DNA of 64,000 bases from CAYXLI01 sp964464925 (GCA_964464925.1 CAYXLI010000019.1:52631-116630), one strand, 5' to 3'. Counted from the stretch's first letter, positions 7,732 to 17,921 are shown. Translations and numbers: made by a program. The notes: generated by a model from the letters alone, not told the origin.

Positions 7732-9138
7732 ATGACCAGAAGCGAGCGCGTGATTCTAACCGTGCTGTTTCTGGCAATTGCACTCGCACGGTTCGGACAT
7801 CTCGGCATACTTTGGGTCGAGGAAGCGTATCCCACCGCCGCCGCGCAGCAGATTCTCGCAGGTAAGTTTCTTTACCGGGACATCTGGTTCGACAAGCCTC
7901 CTTTGTACGCGCTGGTCTATCTGTTGTGGGATGCGCAGATAGACTGGCCGCTGCGTTGGGCCGGAGCCCTGTTCGCCGCACTCGCGTGCAGCCTGGCGTT
8001 CCGGTTTGCGCTCGATCGCTTCGGCCGGAGAGAAGCCGTCTTCGCGGCGGTCCTCACGGGTATTCCGCTCACGTTCGGCATACCCGCCGCCGTGATGGCG
8101 CTGGCGCCTGACCTGCTGATGGTGGTTCCGCACGTTGCGGCTGTGTTCCTGGCGTGGAAAAAGCGGCCATTCTGGAGTGGAGTGTTTGCCGCAGTAGCGT
8201 TCCTGGTAAACGCCAAGGGAGCTCTGGCCGCCGCCGCATGTTTATCGTGGATCGGACTACAAGGACTCGTTCCGTTCCTTGCCGGCTTCCTGGGACCCAA
8301 TCTATTCTTCTGGTCAGTGCTCTATGCAAATGATGCAGTGGGCGCTTACTGGCAGCAGGTGTGGACGTGGGGAGACATCTATGCTCGCGATACGTTCCTC
8401 ACCCATCCGATCCTGGAAGGCCTGAAGCGGACGGGAAACTGGGCAGGCTTCCACGCGACCCTGGTCCTCGGAGCAGCCTGGTATCTCTGGCGCGAGCGCG
8501 ACTGGCGCACGGGCCTATGGATACTGTTTTCTCTCGCAGGCGTAATTGCCGGGTGGCGCTTTTTTCCTCGTTACTACTTTCAGTTGCTACCTCCACTTGC
8601 GATTGCGGGTGCAAGGGGCCTCGCACTCATGCCGGGGAAGGCACGAATTCCTGTATTGTGCCTGTTGCTGATTCCAGTCGCGCGTTTTGGACCTAGATCT
8701 GCGGTGCTTCTATCTGACCTGCTGCAGGGGCACCCGCACCAGTGGAGCGATCTCGCCTTAAACGAGGACTCTAAGCGTGCCGGAGCGCTGGTGAAAGCGG
8801 CCGCAAAGCCTGGTGATACGCTGCTGGTCTGGGGCTATCGTCCGGACGTATTCGTCTATGCAGGGCTTCCGGCCGGGACACGGTATCTCGATTCGCAGCC
8901 GCTGACGGGAGTGATTGCCGACAGGCATCTGATCAGCTCTCACGTGAGCGCCGGCGCCCTTGCCGCCCAGGAACGAGACCGGCTGGCCCACACAGCACCG
9001 TCGTTCCTTGTGGACGGGCTCGGACCCATCAATCCGCAGCTCTCGCCTGCGAGGTTTCCTGATCTGCAGGACTGGTTCGCGCATTACCAGGAGATCGGAC
9101 GGACCGGCCAGTCGATCATTTATCGCCGGATCCGATAG
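7732..9138 (+). CDS. GT39-like integral membrane glycosyltransferase
   Basis: A polytopic membrane protein of 468 residues resembling dolichyl/undecaprenyl-phosphate sugar transferases (PMT/ArnT-like, GT-C fold). The N-terminus has a transmembrane helix, then the acidic catalytic loop VEEAYPTAAAQQILAGKFLY and FDKPPLYALVYLLW, typical of the first periplasmic loop, then about nine further hydrophobic segments and a soluble C-terminus. It would transfer a sugar from a lipid carrier to protein, lipid A or a polymer in the periplasm. It begins 3 bases after galU, so co-expression is likely. The last 23 bases overlap the convergent enoyl-CoA hydratase. The acceptor is unknown. Confidence 0.8.
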   Translation: MTRSERVILTVLFLAIALARFGHLGILWVEEAYPTAAAQQILAGKFLYRDIWFDKPPLYALVYLLWDAQIDWPLRWAGALFAALACSLAFRFALDRFGRREAVFAAVLTGIPLTFGIPAAVMALAPDLLMVVPHVAAVFLAWKKRPFWSGVFAAVAFLVNAKGALAAAACLSWIGLQGLVPFLAGFLGPNLFFWSVLYANDAVGAYWQQVWTWGDIYARDTFLTHPILEGLKRTGNWAGFHATLVLGAAWYLWRERDWRTGLWILFSLAGVIAGWRFFPRYYFQLLPPLAIAGARGLALMPGKARIPVLCLLLIPVARFGPRSAVLLSDLLQGHPHQWSDLALNEDSKRAGALVKAAAKPGDTLLVWGYRPDVFVYAGLPAGTRYLDSQPLTGVIADRHLISSHVSAGALAAQERDRLAHTAPSFLVDGLGPINPQLSPARFPDLQDWFAHYQEIGRTGQSIIYRRIR

Positions 9139-9895
9139 TCTGTTTCCGTTTGACGAAGCGGCCCATGCCCTCCTGCGCATCCGGAGCAAGCGCATTCGCC
9201 ACCATGGCTCTCTGCGCGCGGCTATACGCTTCATTGTCAGCGTAGCCGACCTGATCGTAAAAGGCTCTCTTGCCGGCGGCAATCGTGTACGGACTGAACT
9301 GCGCAATGTGACGGGCAAGCGCGTGAGTCTCGGCCTCCAAATCGCCAGCCGGAACACAGCGATTGATCAGCCCCCAGCGTTCCGCCGTCGCCGCGTCGAT
9401 AGGCTCAGCCGTAAGCAGCATTTGCATAGCGTGCTTCCGGCCCACGGAGCGGACGATGGGAACGGCCGGAGTGGTGCAAAACAGGCCGATTTTCACACCG
9501 GGAGTTGCAAAGTGCGCCGTGTCCGCCGCGAGCGCAAGATCACACGCAGCGACTAATTGACAGCCTGCCGCAGTGGCCATGCCTTGCACCTGCGCGATGA
9601 CCGGCTGAGGCATCGTTTGCATCGCGAGCATCATGTCCGTGCAACTTGCGAACAGTTCCTCGTACTCCTCTTCGCGGCGGCCCACCATCTCACTGAGATC
9701 GTGACCCGAGCAGAATACCGGACCCGCGGCTGCCAGAATCACGACGCGTACCGAATGATCGTCGTCAATTTCAGCCAGTTCCGAGGAAAGCTCAACGATC
9801 AGTTCACGTGACAGCGCGTTCCGGCGCTCGGGCCGGTTCAGCGTGATCACGGCGATCGAATCTTCGCGCCTAACGAGAAGGTGCTTGTACGCCAC
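9116..9895 (-). CDS. enoyl-CoA hydratase/isomerase family protein
   Basis: A 259-residue crotonase-fold protein that would hydrate or isomerise acyl-CoA thioesters in the cytoplasm. The oxyanion-hole segments are clear: FCSGHDLSEM near residue 63 and VQGMATAAGCQLVAACDLAL near residue 104; NRPERRNALSRELI is the usual N-terminal signature. The region resembles ECHDC3-type proteins rather than fatty-acid-oxidation hydratases, as the second catalytic glutamate position carries TPGVKIGLF. The start is GTG at 9895 with no ribosome binding site. Its 3' end overlaps the convergent glycosyltransferase by 23 bases. The substrate is not inferable. Confidence 0.88.
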   Translation of the reverse strand: MAYKHLLVRREDSIAVITLNRPERRNALSRELIVELSSELAEIDDDHSVRVVILAAAGPVFCSGHDLSEMVGRREEEYEELFASCTDMMLAMQTMPQPVIAQVQGMATAAGCQLVAACDLALAADTAHFATPGVKIGLFCTTPAVPIVRSVGRKHAMQMLLTAEPIDAATAERWGLINRCVPAGDLEAETHALARHIAQFSPYTIAAGKRAFYDQVGYADNEAYSRAQRAMVANALAPDAQEGMGRFVKRKQTIGSGDK

Positions 9896-9922
9896 GAAAC
9901 CAGCTTATCGCGGATACGGTTT

Positions 9923-12900
9923 TCAGAAGTTCAGCTTCATCACGAGCTGAACCTGCCGCATCGGAGTATTAAAGAGCAGGCTTGAAATCACGCCCTGATC
10001 AGAAGCGCCCAACGTTCTACCCGGCGCCCCGAATTGCGGATGGTTGAGGGCGTTGAAAGCCTCAACACGGAACTGGTGCTGGAAGCGCTCTCCAAAGCGG
10101 GTGTTCTTGATCAGCGAGAAATCCACGTTCGTTTGACCAGCCTGTCTCAGGATATTCCGTCCCGAGTTGCCGTAGGTTCCCGTGTTGTCCGTAGTCGGTA
10201 GGAATGCAGCCGTGTCCCACCAGCGATCTGGAGTCGGATTCGAGAGCACTCCGGAGCCGATTCGGTTTGGACGGTTGCCTGTACCGTTCGAAAGCAGTCC
10301 TTGTTGCTGGGTGACGGTAAATGGCAGCCCCGTGCGCGCGAGCAGAATCATGTTGAGTTGCCATCCGCCGATGATCTTATCCACCAGGCGGTTCGCGTCC
10401 CCGCCGAACTTTCGGCCTCTGCCAAAGGGCAGTTCGTAATTCACACTCGACGTAAAGTTGTGCTTGATATCGAAATCCGCCACGCCCCGGTCGTAATTGA
10501 AATTGTAAGGGTTCAGCGTAGCGCCCTCGGTATCCGAAACGATGTCCAGCGTCTTACCGTAGGTGTACGAGTTCACGAAGACAAGGCCGGCCGAGAAGCG
10601 TTTGGTGAATTTGGCCTGGAGCGCGTTGTACTTCGACCACCCTCGGCTTTGCACCTGGGAAAGGCTGCGCATCAGCGGCGCGAGACCTATATACGGGCGG
10701 TTGACGTCGGAATTCGTGACTCCCACCACGGGAGGCGCCACGTTGATGTCGTCCTTCAGCACGAGGTGATCGCCCTTGGAGCCAACATACGCCAGCTCGA
10801 TTAAGTAATCCTTGCCAAGCTGTTGCTGGATGTTGAAATTCCACTGCTGGGCACGGCCATCCCGGAAGTTGATATCGAAGATGGATCTTGTGCTGCCGGA
10901 AGGAGACCTGTTGGGGTCGACGTTCGGCGGAGGCGGCAGACCCGCGCTCAGCCGTAGCGTGGGCACGAGAGTCGTAGTAAAAGCCTGCGCGAGCAGGAAG
11001 GGCGGATTCGACACCTTCGATGAGGACGTTCCAGTGAGCGGATTGTTGTAGAACATTCCATAGCCGCCGCGCAGGACCGTGCGGCCGTTGCCTCGCAGAT
11101 CGTACGCGAAACCGAAGCGGGGCGCGAAATCCAGCTTCGGCGTGTGCTGCAACTCGCGCCCGACCTTCTGGCCGTTGATCATCGCGCTATCGGATGCGAG
11201 CACGAATTTGCCGGTGCTTGTGTCGAAATTCGATTGCCGGTCGTGGACCTCCACATAGGGCACGAACAGATCGTACCGGAGCCCGGCATTCAGAGTCAGC
11301 CGGCGGTTGATACGCCAGTCGTCCTGCATGTAAGCGCCGATTTCCGGGCGCCGCTCACCTACCGTGCCAAGTTGGTACGTTCGCGTTTCGCTGTTCGAAT
11401 AGCCCAGCAGGAACGAGGCACCGTCGAATCCCGTGTTCGGATTGATCGTGCAGCCGCTCGCGATGCCCGCACAGTTCGACGTCAGGTTGTTGTTGAACTG
11501 GAACGTGCCGACGATGTTATCGACGTTGAATACATTGCGGCGGCGGCGCGTATAGCTGGCTCCGGCTTTGATCGTGTGGCCCCCCCGAATCAACGTCACG
11601 TTGTCGAAGTACTGAAACGTATCGAGCGCCGTGATGAGGGGCTGGTTTCCGTTGGCGCCGATATTCCGGAAGCCACCGCCCGCGAAGGTGATTTGCGACA
11701 TGGCAGTGGTCGTATCAGAAATGACCACGCCCGGAATCCCAACCTTTTGCGCCAGGCTCGTGCCGAAGTCGATGGACGTGAGGTAAATATTGAATCGGCT
11801 GATGCCGAACCGGAACTCGTTCAGCAATTGCGGTGAAAAACTGTGGGTATCGTTGATGGCCACGCTTTGAGCCCTCACGAGACCTGTTCCTGCGCCGAAT
11901 GTCGTACCGGCGTCCCCGGCGACCGGGAGGGTCGCAGGCAGAAACCGCTCCGTCCGCTGCAGACTGTAGCGGCCGAACAGATGATTTTTCGTTCCGATGT
12001 TCTGATCGATCTTGATGTCGCCTTGATCGTCGTCGCGCTTTTGCGACGGGTTGTAGAGGTAGTTATTGATCGTCTGGCCCGTTGTGGCTGATCGCTGTCC
12101 CGTAGTATTCGGCAGCGGGTAAATATCATGAATGATGTTCCTGGACGCCGGATCCTGACGAGAGTCGGGAATGATGTTCCCATTAAAGGGCGTGCCAGGG
12201 TTCAGGGGATCGTATAAGGTTCGATTTAGCTCAGAGAAGTCACCCGTCCGCATTTTGACCGACGGAACAGTCGAGAGATACGTCTGCGCCTGCCGGATGC
12301 GGCCGCCCTGGTAATCCGCGAAGAAAAAGGTCTTGTCCTTGATGATGCGCCCTCCGAACGTTCCACCGAACTGGTTCTGCCGGAAAGGCGGCTTGGCACG
12401 TCCGAATTTATTGTTGAAGAAATCATTGGCATCGAATGCGTCGTTACGCAGAAACTCAAAGGCGCTGCCGTGAAACGCGTTGCTTCCGGACTTGATCGCG
12501 ATATTCACCACGCCGCCGCTCGAGCGCCCAAACTCGGCGGAATACGTGCTCGTCTGCACCTTGAATTCTTCGAGTGCATCGACGCTGGGAAATACCACGA
12601 CGGAGTTCAGCCAGGTCTCATTGTTGTCCACGCCGTCAAGCAGGAAGTTGTTATCCCGGGTGCGCTGGCCATTCGCCGAGAACGAAGCCGATGCCCGCCA
12701 TGCCAAACTGCCGGCGCCATCGATGTTCGCGCCGGGAATACCACGGACAACACCTGGAATAATGCGTGTCAGGTTGACGAAATCGCGGCCGTTCAGCGGG
12801 AGATCTTTGATCTGGTGCTCCGTGACGGTGTCACCGAGTTCCGAAGAGTCGGACTTCACTACGGGTGCGGCTGCTTCGACGTTGATGGTGTCGCTCACTG

Positions 12901-13246
12901 TGCCGAGTTGCAGTGAGATATCCACTCGCAGTTTCTGATCGACGCCTAACTGCAGACTGGTGACCGACGTCTTCTTGAATCCCTCCATCTGAACGGTTAC
13001 CGTGTAGGGCCCTGGAGGAAGAGAGGGCGCTGTATACTCGCCCGACGCGTCGGTCTCCACTGTGCGGTTGAGACCCGTTTCGGTGTTCGTAATGTTAATG
13101 GGTGCCTTGGCGACCACTGCACCGCTGGCATCCAGCACGGTGCCTAGGATCGTGCCGCTGACTGCCTGGGAAAACAGCGGGGCGGAAACGATGCAGAACG
13201 ATAACACCAGAATCGCAACGAAGCGAACCGCGGGAGAACGATACAT
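9923..13246 (-). CDS. TonB-dependent receptor, Oar-like, with carboxypeptidase regulatory-like domain
   Basis: A 1,107-residue outer-membrane receptor of the Oar-like group expanded in Acidobacteria. A signal peptide (MYRSPAVRFVAILVLSFC) leads into a CarboxypepD_reg-like beta-sandwich (GTILGTVLDASGAVV to about residue 95), a plug domain with LPLNGRDFVNLTRIIPGVV and DGVDNNETW, then a long beta-barrel ending in RQVQLVMKLNF with the terminal phenylalanine typical of outer-membrane barrels. ATG 13246 is chosen over 13261 because AAGGTGA lies 5 bases upstream. TATAAT on minus at 13340-13335 is a candidate -10. Ligands of these receptors are usually unknown; polysaccharide or peptide uptake is the common assumption. 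Confidence 0.9.
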   Translation of the reverse strand: MYRSPAVRFVAILVLSFCIVSAPLFSQAVSGTILGTVLDASGAVVAKAPINITNTETGLNRTVETDASGEYTAPSLPPGPYTVTVQMEGFKKTSVTSLQLGVDQKLRVDISLQLGTVSDTINVEAAAPVVKSDSSELGDTVTEHQIKDLPLNGRDFVNLTRIIPGVVRGIPGANIDGAGSLAWRASASFSANGQRTRDNNFLLDGVDNNETWLNSVVVFPSVDALEEFKVQTSTYSAEFGRSSGGVVNIAIKSGSNAFHGSAFEFLRNDAFDANDFFNNKFGRAKPPFRQNQFGGTFGGRIIKDKTFFFADYQGGRIRQAQTYLSTVPSVKMRTGDFSELNRTLYDPLNPGTPFNGNIIPDSRQDPASRNIIHDIYPLPNTTGQRSATTGQTINNYLYNPSQKRDDDQGDIKIDQNIGTKNHLFGRYSLQRTERFLPATLPVAGDAGTTFGAGTGLVRAQSVAINDTHSFSPQLLNEFRFGISRFNIYLTSIDFGTSLAQKVGIPGVVISDTTTAMSQITFAGGGFRNIGANGNQPLITALDTFQYFDNVTLIRGGHTIKAGASYTRRRRNVFNVDNIVGTFQFNNNLTSNCAGIASGCTINPNTGFDGASFLLGYSNSETRTYQLGTVGERRPEIGAYMQDDWRINRRLTLNAGLRYDLFVPYVEVHDRQSNFDTSTGKFVLASDSAMINGQKVGRELQHTPKLDFAPRFGFAYDLRGNGRTVLRGGYGMFYNNPLTGTSSSKVSNPPFLLAQAFTTTLVPTLRLSAGLPPPPNVDPNRSPSGSTRSIFDINFRDGRAQQWNFNIQQQLGKDYLIELAYVGSKGDHLVLKDDINVAPPVVGVTNSDVNRPYIGLAPLMRSLSQVQSRGWSKYNALQAKFTKRFSAGLVFVNSYTYGKTLDIVSDTEGATLNPYNFNYDRGVADFDIKHNFTSSVNYELPFGRGRKFGGDANRLVDKIIGGWQLNMILLARTGLPFTVTQQQGLLSNGTGNRPNRIGSGVLSNPTPDRWWDTAAFLPTTDNTGTYGNSGRNILRQAGQTNVDFSLIKNTRFGERFQHQFRVEAFNALNHPQFGAPGRTLGASDQGVISSLLFNTPMRQVQLVMKLNF

Positions 13247-13458
13247 GGTTTCACCTTGCAATGGAAGCCAGCAGCACCGACTGCGCCGCGGGCAGTCGAG
13301 AACACCCTGACCCCTAAGCCTTTCCTGTGCGGGTATTATAGCCTCAATGAGAGTGCTTATGGCGGGCGCGCAGCTTTACGACAGACGCGATTCGACTGGC
13401 AGCTCACTCGGTTCGTAAGGTCTACTAACCTCGGCGGGTCTACAATGATCCGTTGCAG
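13247..13458. promoter_or_regulatory. divergent intergenic region, TonB receptor and PQQ protein
   Basis: A 212-base gap between divergent genes. Minus TATAAT (13340-13335) is a candidate -10 for the receptor, about 90 bases from its ATG. Plus TACAAT (13441-13446) lies 6 bases before TTG 13453 and 12 before ATG 13459 of the propeller gene. No -35 match is convincing. I see no small gene here. Confidence 0.45.
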
Positions 13459-14694
13459 ATGAAAACAGGTTTCCTTCTTCTTCTGACATGCACGCTCGGC
13501 TGCGCCGCCGATTGGCTGACCAGCGGGGGAGATCCGCAACGAACCGGATGGCAGACCCGCGAACACATTCTGAGCAACACGAACGTCAAAGGCATGCAAC
13601 TGCTATGGAAACGGCGGTTGGACGGCCCGGCTCCCACAACACCCACTATGTTGGGGCCGATTGTGACGCACCGCGGGATTAAAGAACTGGTGTTCATTGC
13701 TGACGCGTCGGATACCGTCTACGCAGTCGATGCCGATTTAGGCAGATTGTTTTGGAAAAGGCATCTGGAAGGCGGTTCCAGATCGACTGGCGCCTGCGGC
13801 GGTCTGACTGCCACTCCGGTCATTCCACCGGCGGTGAACGTCCGTGAAGATCAAGAGTTCACCACGATGCGGCCTCTATATGTTCTGTCGAGCGATGGCA
13901 GGCTCCGCACAATTCGTCCATCGGACGGTGAAGAGATTGCACCTGCGCGTAACTTCGTCCCTCCCAACTCGAAGCCATCGAGCCTGAATATTCTTGGTTC
14001 GTTCGTCTATACGTCCGCGGGTTGCGCCAAAGGAGTCTGGGCTATCGATGTGAACAAGGCGGATGCAAAACCCATCTCGCTTCCATCGGCTGACGGCACG
14101 GTAGCCGCGGGGATGTCGAATGAGATCTACGCCAGGTCAGGCCGCCGGATTCTAAAACTGGAGCGCGACACTCTGCGCGTAAAAGACTCACTGACTCTCC
14201 CTGCGGAGCCTGCGGCAACGGTTCCGTTCCAATACGCAGGCCAGGAACTGGTGGCAGCAATGGCCAAGGATGGACGAGTGTTCGTCAGGGGCGCCGAGGA
14301 CGCAAACACGAGCGGGAGCGCGGCCGGCATCGCCACTTACGCCGACGCCGGCGGCAAGCGCTGGCTCTACTGTGCAAGCGGAAAAGCTGTCCGGGGATTG
14401 CAGGTTTCCGGGCCGGCCGCTCAGCCGAAGCTGAATGCTGCCTGGACGTGGCGAGGGGCCGGCCCTGCACTGTCGCCCGTTGTCGCCAACGGCGTAGTCT
14501 ACGTGTTATGCCGGGAAGCAGAGCATGCAGTTCTCTACGCGCTCGATGCCGATTCCGGCAAGGAACTGTATTCCAGCGGAACCGCCGTGCAGTTCCCTGT
14601 CAGTTCGAGTGGACTCGCGTTGGCCAACGGGCATGTCTGTTTCAGCACCGATGACGGCACTCTGTATTGCTTCGGGCTTCCGATCGAAATGTAA
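13459..14694 (+). CDS. PQQ-binding-like beta-propeller protein (paralogue 1)
   Basis: An exported beta-propeller protein of 411 residues with a signal peptide (MKTGFLLLLTCTLGCAA) and the N-terminal motif DWLTSGGDPQRTGWQ shared with the two propellers that follow. Repeats such as DTVYAVDADLGRLFWKRHLE and VLYALDADSGKELYSSG are PQQ/quinoprotein-type blades. The C-terminus TLYCFGLP is nearly identical to paralogue 3. It is the shortest copy and on the opposite strand. TTG 13453 is the frame's upstream start, but the signal peptide fits ATG 13459. Bound PQQ or catalytic activity is not demonstrated; the fold is also used for scaffolds such as BamB. It is convergent with paralogue 2, with 8 bases between. 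Confidence 0.82.
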   Translation: MKTGFLLLLTCTLGCAADWLTSGGDPQRTGWQTREHILSNTNVKGMQLLWKRRLDGPAPTTPTMLGPIVTHRGIKELVFIADASDTVYAVDADLGRLFWKRHLEGGSRSTGACGGLTATPVIPPAVNVREDQEFTTMRPLYVLSSDGRLRTIRPSDGEEIAPARNFVPPNSKPSSLNILGSFVYTSAGCAKGVWAIDVNKADAKPISLPSADGTVAAGMSNEIYARSGRRILKLERDTLRVKDSLTLPAEPAATVPFQYAGQELVAAMAKDGRVFVRGAEDANTSGSAAGIATYADAGGKRWLYCASGKAVRGLQVSGPAAQPKLNAAWTWRGAGPALSPVVANGVVYVLCREAEHAVLYALDADSGKELYSSGTAVQFPVSSSGLALANGHVCFSTDDGTLYCFGLPIEM

Positions 14695-14702
14695 GCCGCG
14701 GA

Positions 14703-16265
14703 TCAGCGCTCCAGATAGATGCCGAAAGCGTACAGCGTATTGTCGTTTGCGGTGAAATAAACACGCCCGTTCGCGAGCGTCATTCCCACAAGGTTCGCCG
14801 GCGACGATACCTGATCCCCGGAAGAGTACATCTGCTTCCCGGTTGCGGCATCCAGCGCATAGAGAGTCGCATGAGATGCGGCGGCGGGCCGGTCGGGAGA
14901 AGAATAGTTGCCGGACGAAAGCGCAAATACAATTCCGCCTGTGATGACCGGCGGCTGAGGAGCGTTGAGGTTCTGAGAAACCCACCCCGGCGTCAATACC
15001 GGCTTGCCATCATGCTCTTCCACCTTGAAGGCAACAATCGAGCCGTTCGGCGCCGCTCCATTGCCGGTGAACCCCTTCATCTCAGAGCTGATCGCACCCC
15101 ACACGGGAGCCAGAACCCAACGGGTACCGTCCGCGTCCTCCCATGTCGAAAGCCCGCCCCACACACCGCCGTTCGCGGACGTGACGGGTCCGGTTTGATA
15201 CAGAGGTGTCTTATGATCCGCCCCGCCTGGTGATTGCGCGTCCAACAGATACAGAGTTCCTTGTTTGCCGGCCGTGACCACCATCTCCTTTTCCTTCCAC
15301 GTGAAGACCACGGGCGTAACCGATCCCGTGCCCGGCACCGAGAAATACTGCTTCAGCTTAAGGTCTTTCGGCGTGAGCACGAGCAGCGATTCGGACCATT
15401 TGTTCGATCCCGGATCCGAGGGACCGGCTCCGGTTTGTACGTAAATGGTTCCGTCGGCACCCATGGCGAACCCGGCGATTCCCCCGAAGCTCCCGCCGTT
15501 CGATGCGAACGAGACCGGCTTGGGATCCGCATCGTTCAGGTTAAGCGCCCAAACCGCATTCGGCGCGCCCCCGCAGGCAGAACTAGTAGTGGTATACAGG
15601 ACGCCGTCGTGAATCGTGAGAGTGGACGCCTTCGCACCTGGAGGTACAAAGTTCAGAGGAGGAAACTGATCACTGCCATCCGAGCTGTTGAGCTGGTGCA
15701 TCTTGCCGTCGCTCGCAATCGTGAAGACCGAGCGGGCGCTGCCGAAGCCGATCCCTCCCACCCGGGAGGCAGCCGGAGAAGGGGCAGCGGGAGGTGCGGC
15801 GGGCCTGGGACCGCGTGGCCGCCCGGCAGAGAAATTCAGCGGTGGAGTGAGCGCCGGCACCGCGGGTACAATCGCGGCGCACGTGCTGTTGCCGGGCTTT
15901 GCTGAACTGTCGAATTGCCTCTGCCAGAAGAACCGGTCGAGATCGGCATCGATCGACCAGACTTTGTCCGAACTGCCCGCAAGTATGGCGAGCTCTTTGA
16001 ACCCGCGATACGAAATGAGATTCCCAATGATGACCGGAGGCGAGATCGCGCGCGAGCCCGGCTCCTTATTGTCGAGCTTGCGTTTCAGAACAAGCTGAAA
16101 TTCGCTGACGTTCTCTTTCGTGATGCGCGAATCGCTCTTCTCCCAGCCTGTGCGTTGCGCATCCGCGCCGTACGATGGCCAGTCAATGGGACGGCCCTGT
16201 GCATGGACAAGACCCGAGCACCCGAACGAAATCACCCCTACCGCCAGAAACTTTCTCATCTTCAT
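14703..16265 (-). CDS. PQQ-binding-like beta-propeller protein (paralogue 2)
   Basis: A 520-residue exported propeller. The start ATG 16265 has GGAGA 7 bases upstream and gives signal peptide MKMRKFLAVGVISFGCSGLV; the frame is open to 16286 but without support. The mature protein starts DWPSYGADAQRTGW, matching both neighbours. A proline/alanine-rich insert near residue 150 is absent from paralogue 1. Blades include VWSIDADLDRFFWQRQF and TLYALDAATGKQMYSSGDQV, and the tail is TLYAFGIYLER. It lies 33 bases downstream of paralogue 3 on the same strand, so the two are probably one transcript. A periplasmic quinoprotein role with the nearby cytochrome is inferred. Confidence 0.82.
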   Translation of the reverse strand: MKMRKFLAVGVISFGCSGLVHAQGRPIDWPSYGADAQRTGWEKSDSRITKENVSEFQLVLKRKLDNKEPGSRAISPPVIIGNLISYRGFKELAILAGSSDKVWSIDADLDRFFWQRQFDSSAKPGNSTCAAIVPAVPALTPPLNFSAGRPRGPRPAAPPAAPSPAASRVGGIGFGSARSVFTIASDGKMHQLNSSDGSDQFPPLNFVPPGAKASTLTIHDGVLYTTTSSACGGAPNAVWALNLNDADPKPVSFASNGGSFGGIAGFAMGADGTIYVQTGAGPSDPGSNKWSESLLVLTPKDLKLKQYFSVPGTGSVTPVVFTWKEKEMVVTAGKQGTLYLLDAQSPGGADHKTPLYQTGPVTSANGGVWGGLSTWEDADGTRWVLAPVWGAISSEMKGFTGNGAAPNGSIVAFKVEEHDGKPVLTPGWVSQNLNAPQPPVITGGIVFALSSGNYSSPDRPAAASHATLYALDAATGKQMYSSGDQVSSPANLVGMTLANGRVYFTANDNTLYAFGIYLER

Positions 16266-16298
16266 CAAAGAATCTCCGCTTTGCATGCCGTACAGGAA

Positions 16299-17846
16299 TT
16301 ACTTCGTGCCCGGGAGCCCGAAACAATAGAGAACGCTATCGAACGTGCCCAGATACACGCGGCCGTTCGCCACCGAGAGTCCGCTGAAATGGGCAAAGGA
16401 TTTGATCTGGTCTCCGCTGGAATAGAGTTCCTTGCCGCTCTCGGCATCCAGCGCATAAAGAACGGCGTGTCCGGAAGCCTTGATGCGGAGCGGGCTAAAG
16501 TCGGCCAGTCCGCGATCGGCGTAGGCTTGGCGGGTGTTCTCACCATTGCCGTACGAGAACGCGATCCCGTTCGCGATGACAGGCGGTTCCGCCTGGTCCA
16601 TGTCCCGCGACATCCAAGCGGGGTTCAGCGAAAACTTCCCGTTCTGTTCTTCCACTTTGAATGCGACGACCGCACCATGCTTGACCGGACCATAGGAAAC
16701 CGGCGGTTTGAAATCCGGATGAACGGGCCCCCAGAAGGGAGTCAAAGCCCAGCGCGTTCCATTCGAATCCTGCCAGCTCGCCATGCTGCCCCAGATTCCG
16801 GCCGACTGGAAATCGACCTCTTCGTTGCAGAGCAGCGGCGTGCGATACAGCGGAGTCTGATGGTTGGCGCCTCCGGCATTTTTCGTATCCAGCAGGTAGA
16901 CGCGGCACTCTTTGCTGCCGGTGATCATCAGCTCCCGGTCCTTGAACGGAAAAATGGCTGGCGTAACCTGCATATCGAGGTCTCGTTTCTGCAGCCAGAC
17001 CCAGTTCGACGGGATATACCAGTCCTTCAGCTTCAATTCGCGGCCTTCCACACGGGCGCCGATCAAGCCATTGCCGTACACGTGGTTCGCGGGATCGTAA
17101 CGGCCGTCCCCGGTCGGAGCCCACGCCGTTCCCGTAGAATCGATCGCTGCACCGGTTCGGCCCCACAGGCCGCCGCTCTTCGGATGGAAAGTCATCACCT
17201 TGTGCTCTGGATCGGTCACATCCACAGCCCACATCTGATTCGGATTACCAGCGCAGCCCTGTGACGTGGTAGTGAATACCACGTTGTTCCAAAGGTTCAG
17301 CGCGTATGACTTGCCGTTCGGATATCCAAACTGATACGGAGGCGTGATTTCTTCCCCGTCTGCGACATTGATCGTGTGCAGCTTACCGTCACCGGCCAGG
17401 GCGTAAAGCGTTCGGCCGCCCGAGGCGTTCGGCGGGCCGATTACCGGCGTCGCCGTCTGTCCCGGAGGACAGAGTGGATCGCCAGGGCGGCCGCGACGCT
17501 CCGGAGTCGGATAGTCGAAACGCTTTTTCCAAAGGATCTCGCCCTTCTCCACGTCGATGGCGTACAAATTGTCGGAGATGCCGGCAACAATGGCGAGTTG
17601 CTTCGGACCCGCTTTGGTATTGACCTTCTCCAGAATCAGCGGCGGGAAAAGCGAGTGCATCTCCTGCGGCACATTGTCGAGCTGAAGCTTCCACAGCAGC
17701 TTCATATTCTTGACATTGTTCTTATTGAGAATCTTCTCGTCCCGCTGCCATGCGGTGCGCTGCGGATTGCCGCCATCCGTCGGCCAGTCGGCGGCCTGCA
17801 CAAGCGCGCAGGCAAGGGAGATCGCGATTAGAATGTCTCTTCGCAT
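16299..17846 (-). CDS. PQQ-binding-like beta-propeller protein (paralogue 3)
   Basis: A 515-residue exported propeller with signal peptide MRRDILIAISLACALVQA and the shared N-terminus DWPTDGGNPQRTAWQ. Blades include NLYAIDVEKGEILWKKRF, TLYALAGDGKLHTINVADG and VLYALDAESGKELYSSGDQ, ending SVLYCFGLPGTK. It is the longest and most regular of the three paralogues. Downstream paralogue 2 follows after 33 bases; upstream, 75 bases away, is the cytochrome c/helix-hairpin-helix protein. This is the order expected if electrons from a quinoprotein dehydrogenase pass to a small cytochrome, but a structural role is equally possible because cofactor ligands cannot be checked here. Confidence 0.83.
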   Translation of the reverse strand: MRRDILIAISLACALVQAADWPTDGGNPQRTAWQRDEKILNKNNVKNMKLLWKLQLDNVPQEMHSLFPPLILEKVNTKAGPKQLAIVAGISDNLYAIDVEKGEILWKKRFDYPTPERRGRPGDPLCPPGQTATPVIGPPNASGGRTLYALAGDGKLHTINVADGEEITPPYQFGYPNGKSYALNLWNNVVFTTTSQGCAGNPNQMWAVDVTDPEHKVMTFHPKSGGLWGRTGAAIDSTGTAWAPTGDGRYDPANHVYGNGLIGARVEGRELKLKDWYIPSNWVWLQKRDLDMQVTPAIFPFKDRELMITGSKECRVYLLDTKNAGGANHQTPLYRTPLLCNEEVDFQSAGIWGSMASWQDSNGTRWALTPFWGPVHPDFKPPVSYGPVKHGAVVAFKVEEQNGKFSLNPAWMSRDMDQAEPPVIANGIAFSYGNGENTRQAYADRGLADFSPLRIKASGHAVLYALDAESGKELYSSGDQIKSFAHFSGLSVANGRVYLGTFDSVLYCFGLPGTK

Positions 17847-17921
17847 AGGGAAAGGCTTTGAATCCTCCGGTGAGGTAGGTTTAGCTTATGACGATTCGGG
17901 CTGGTGGAGCAACTCCGCCTG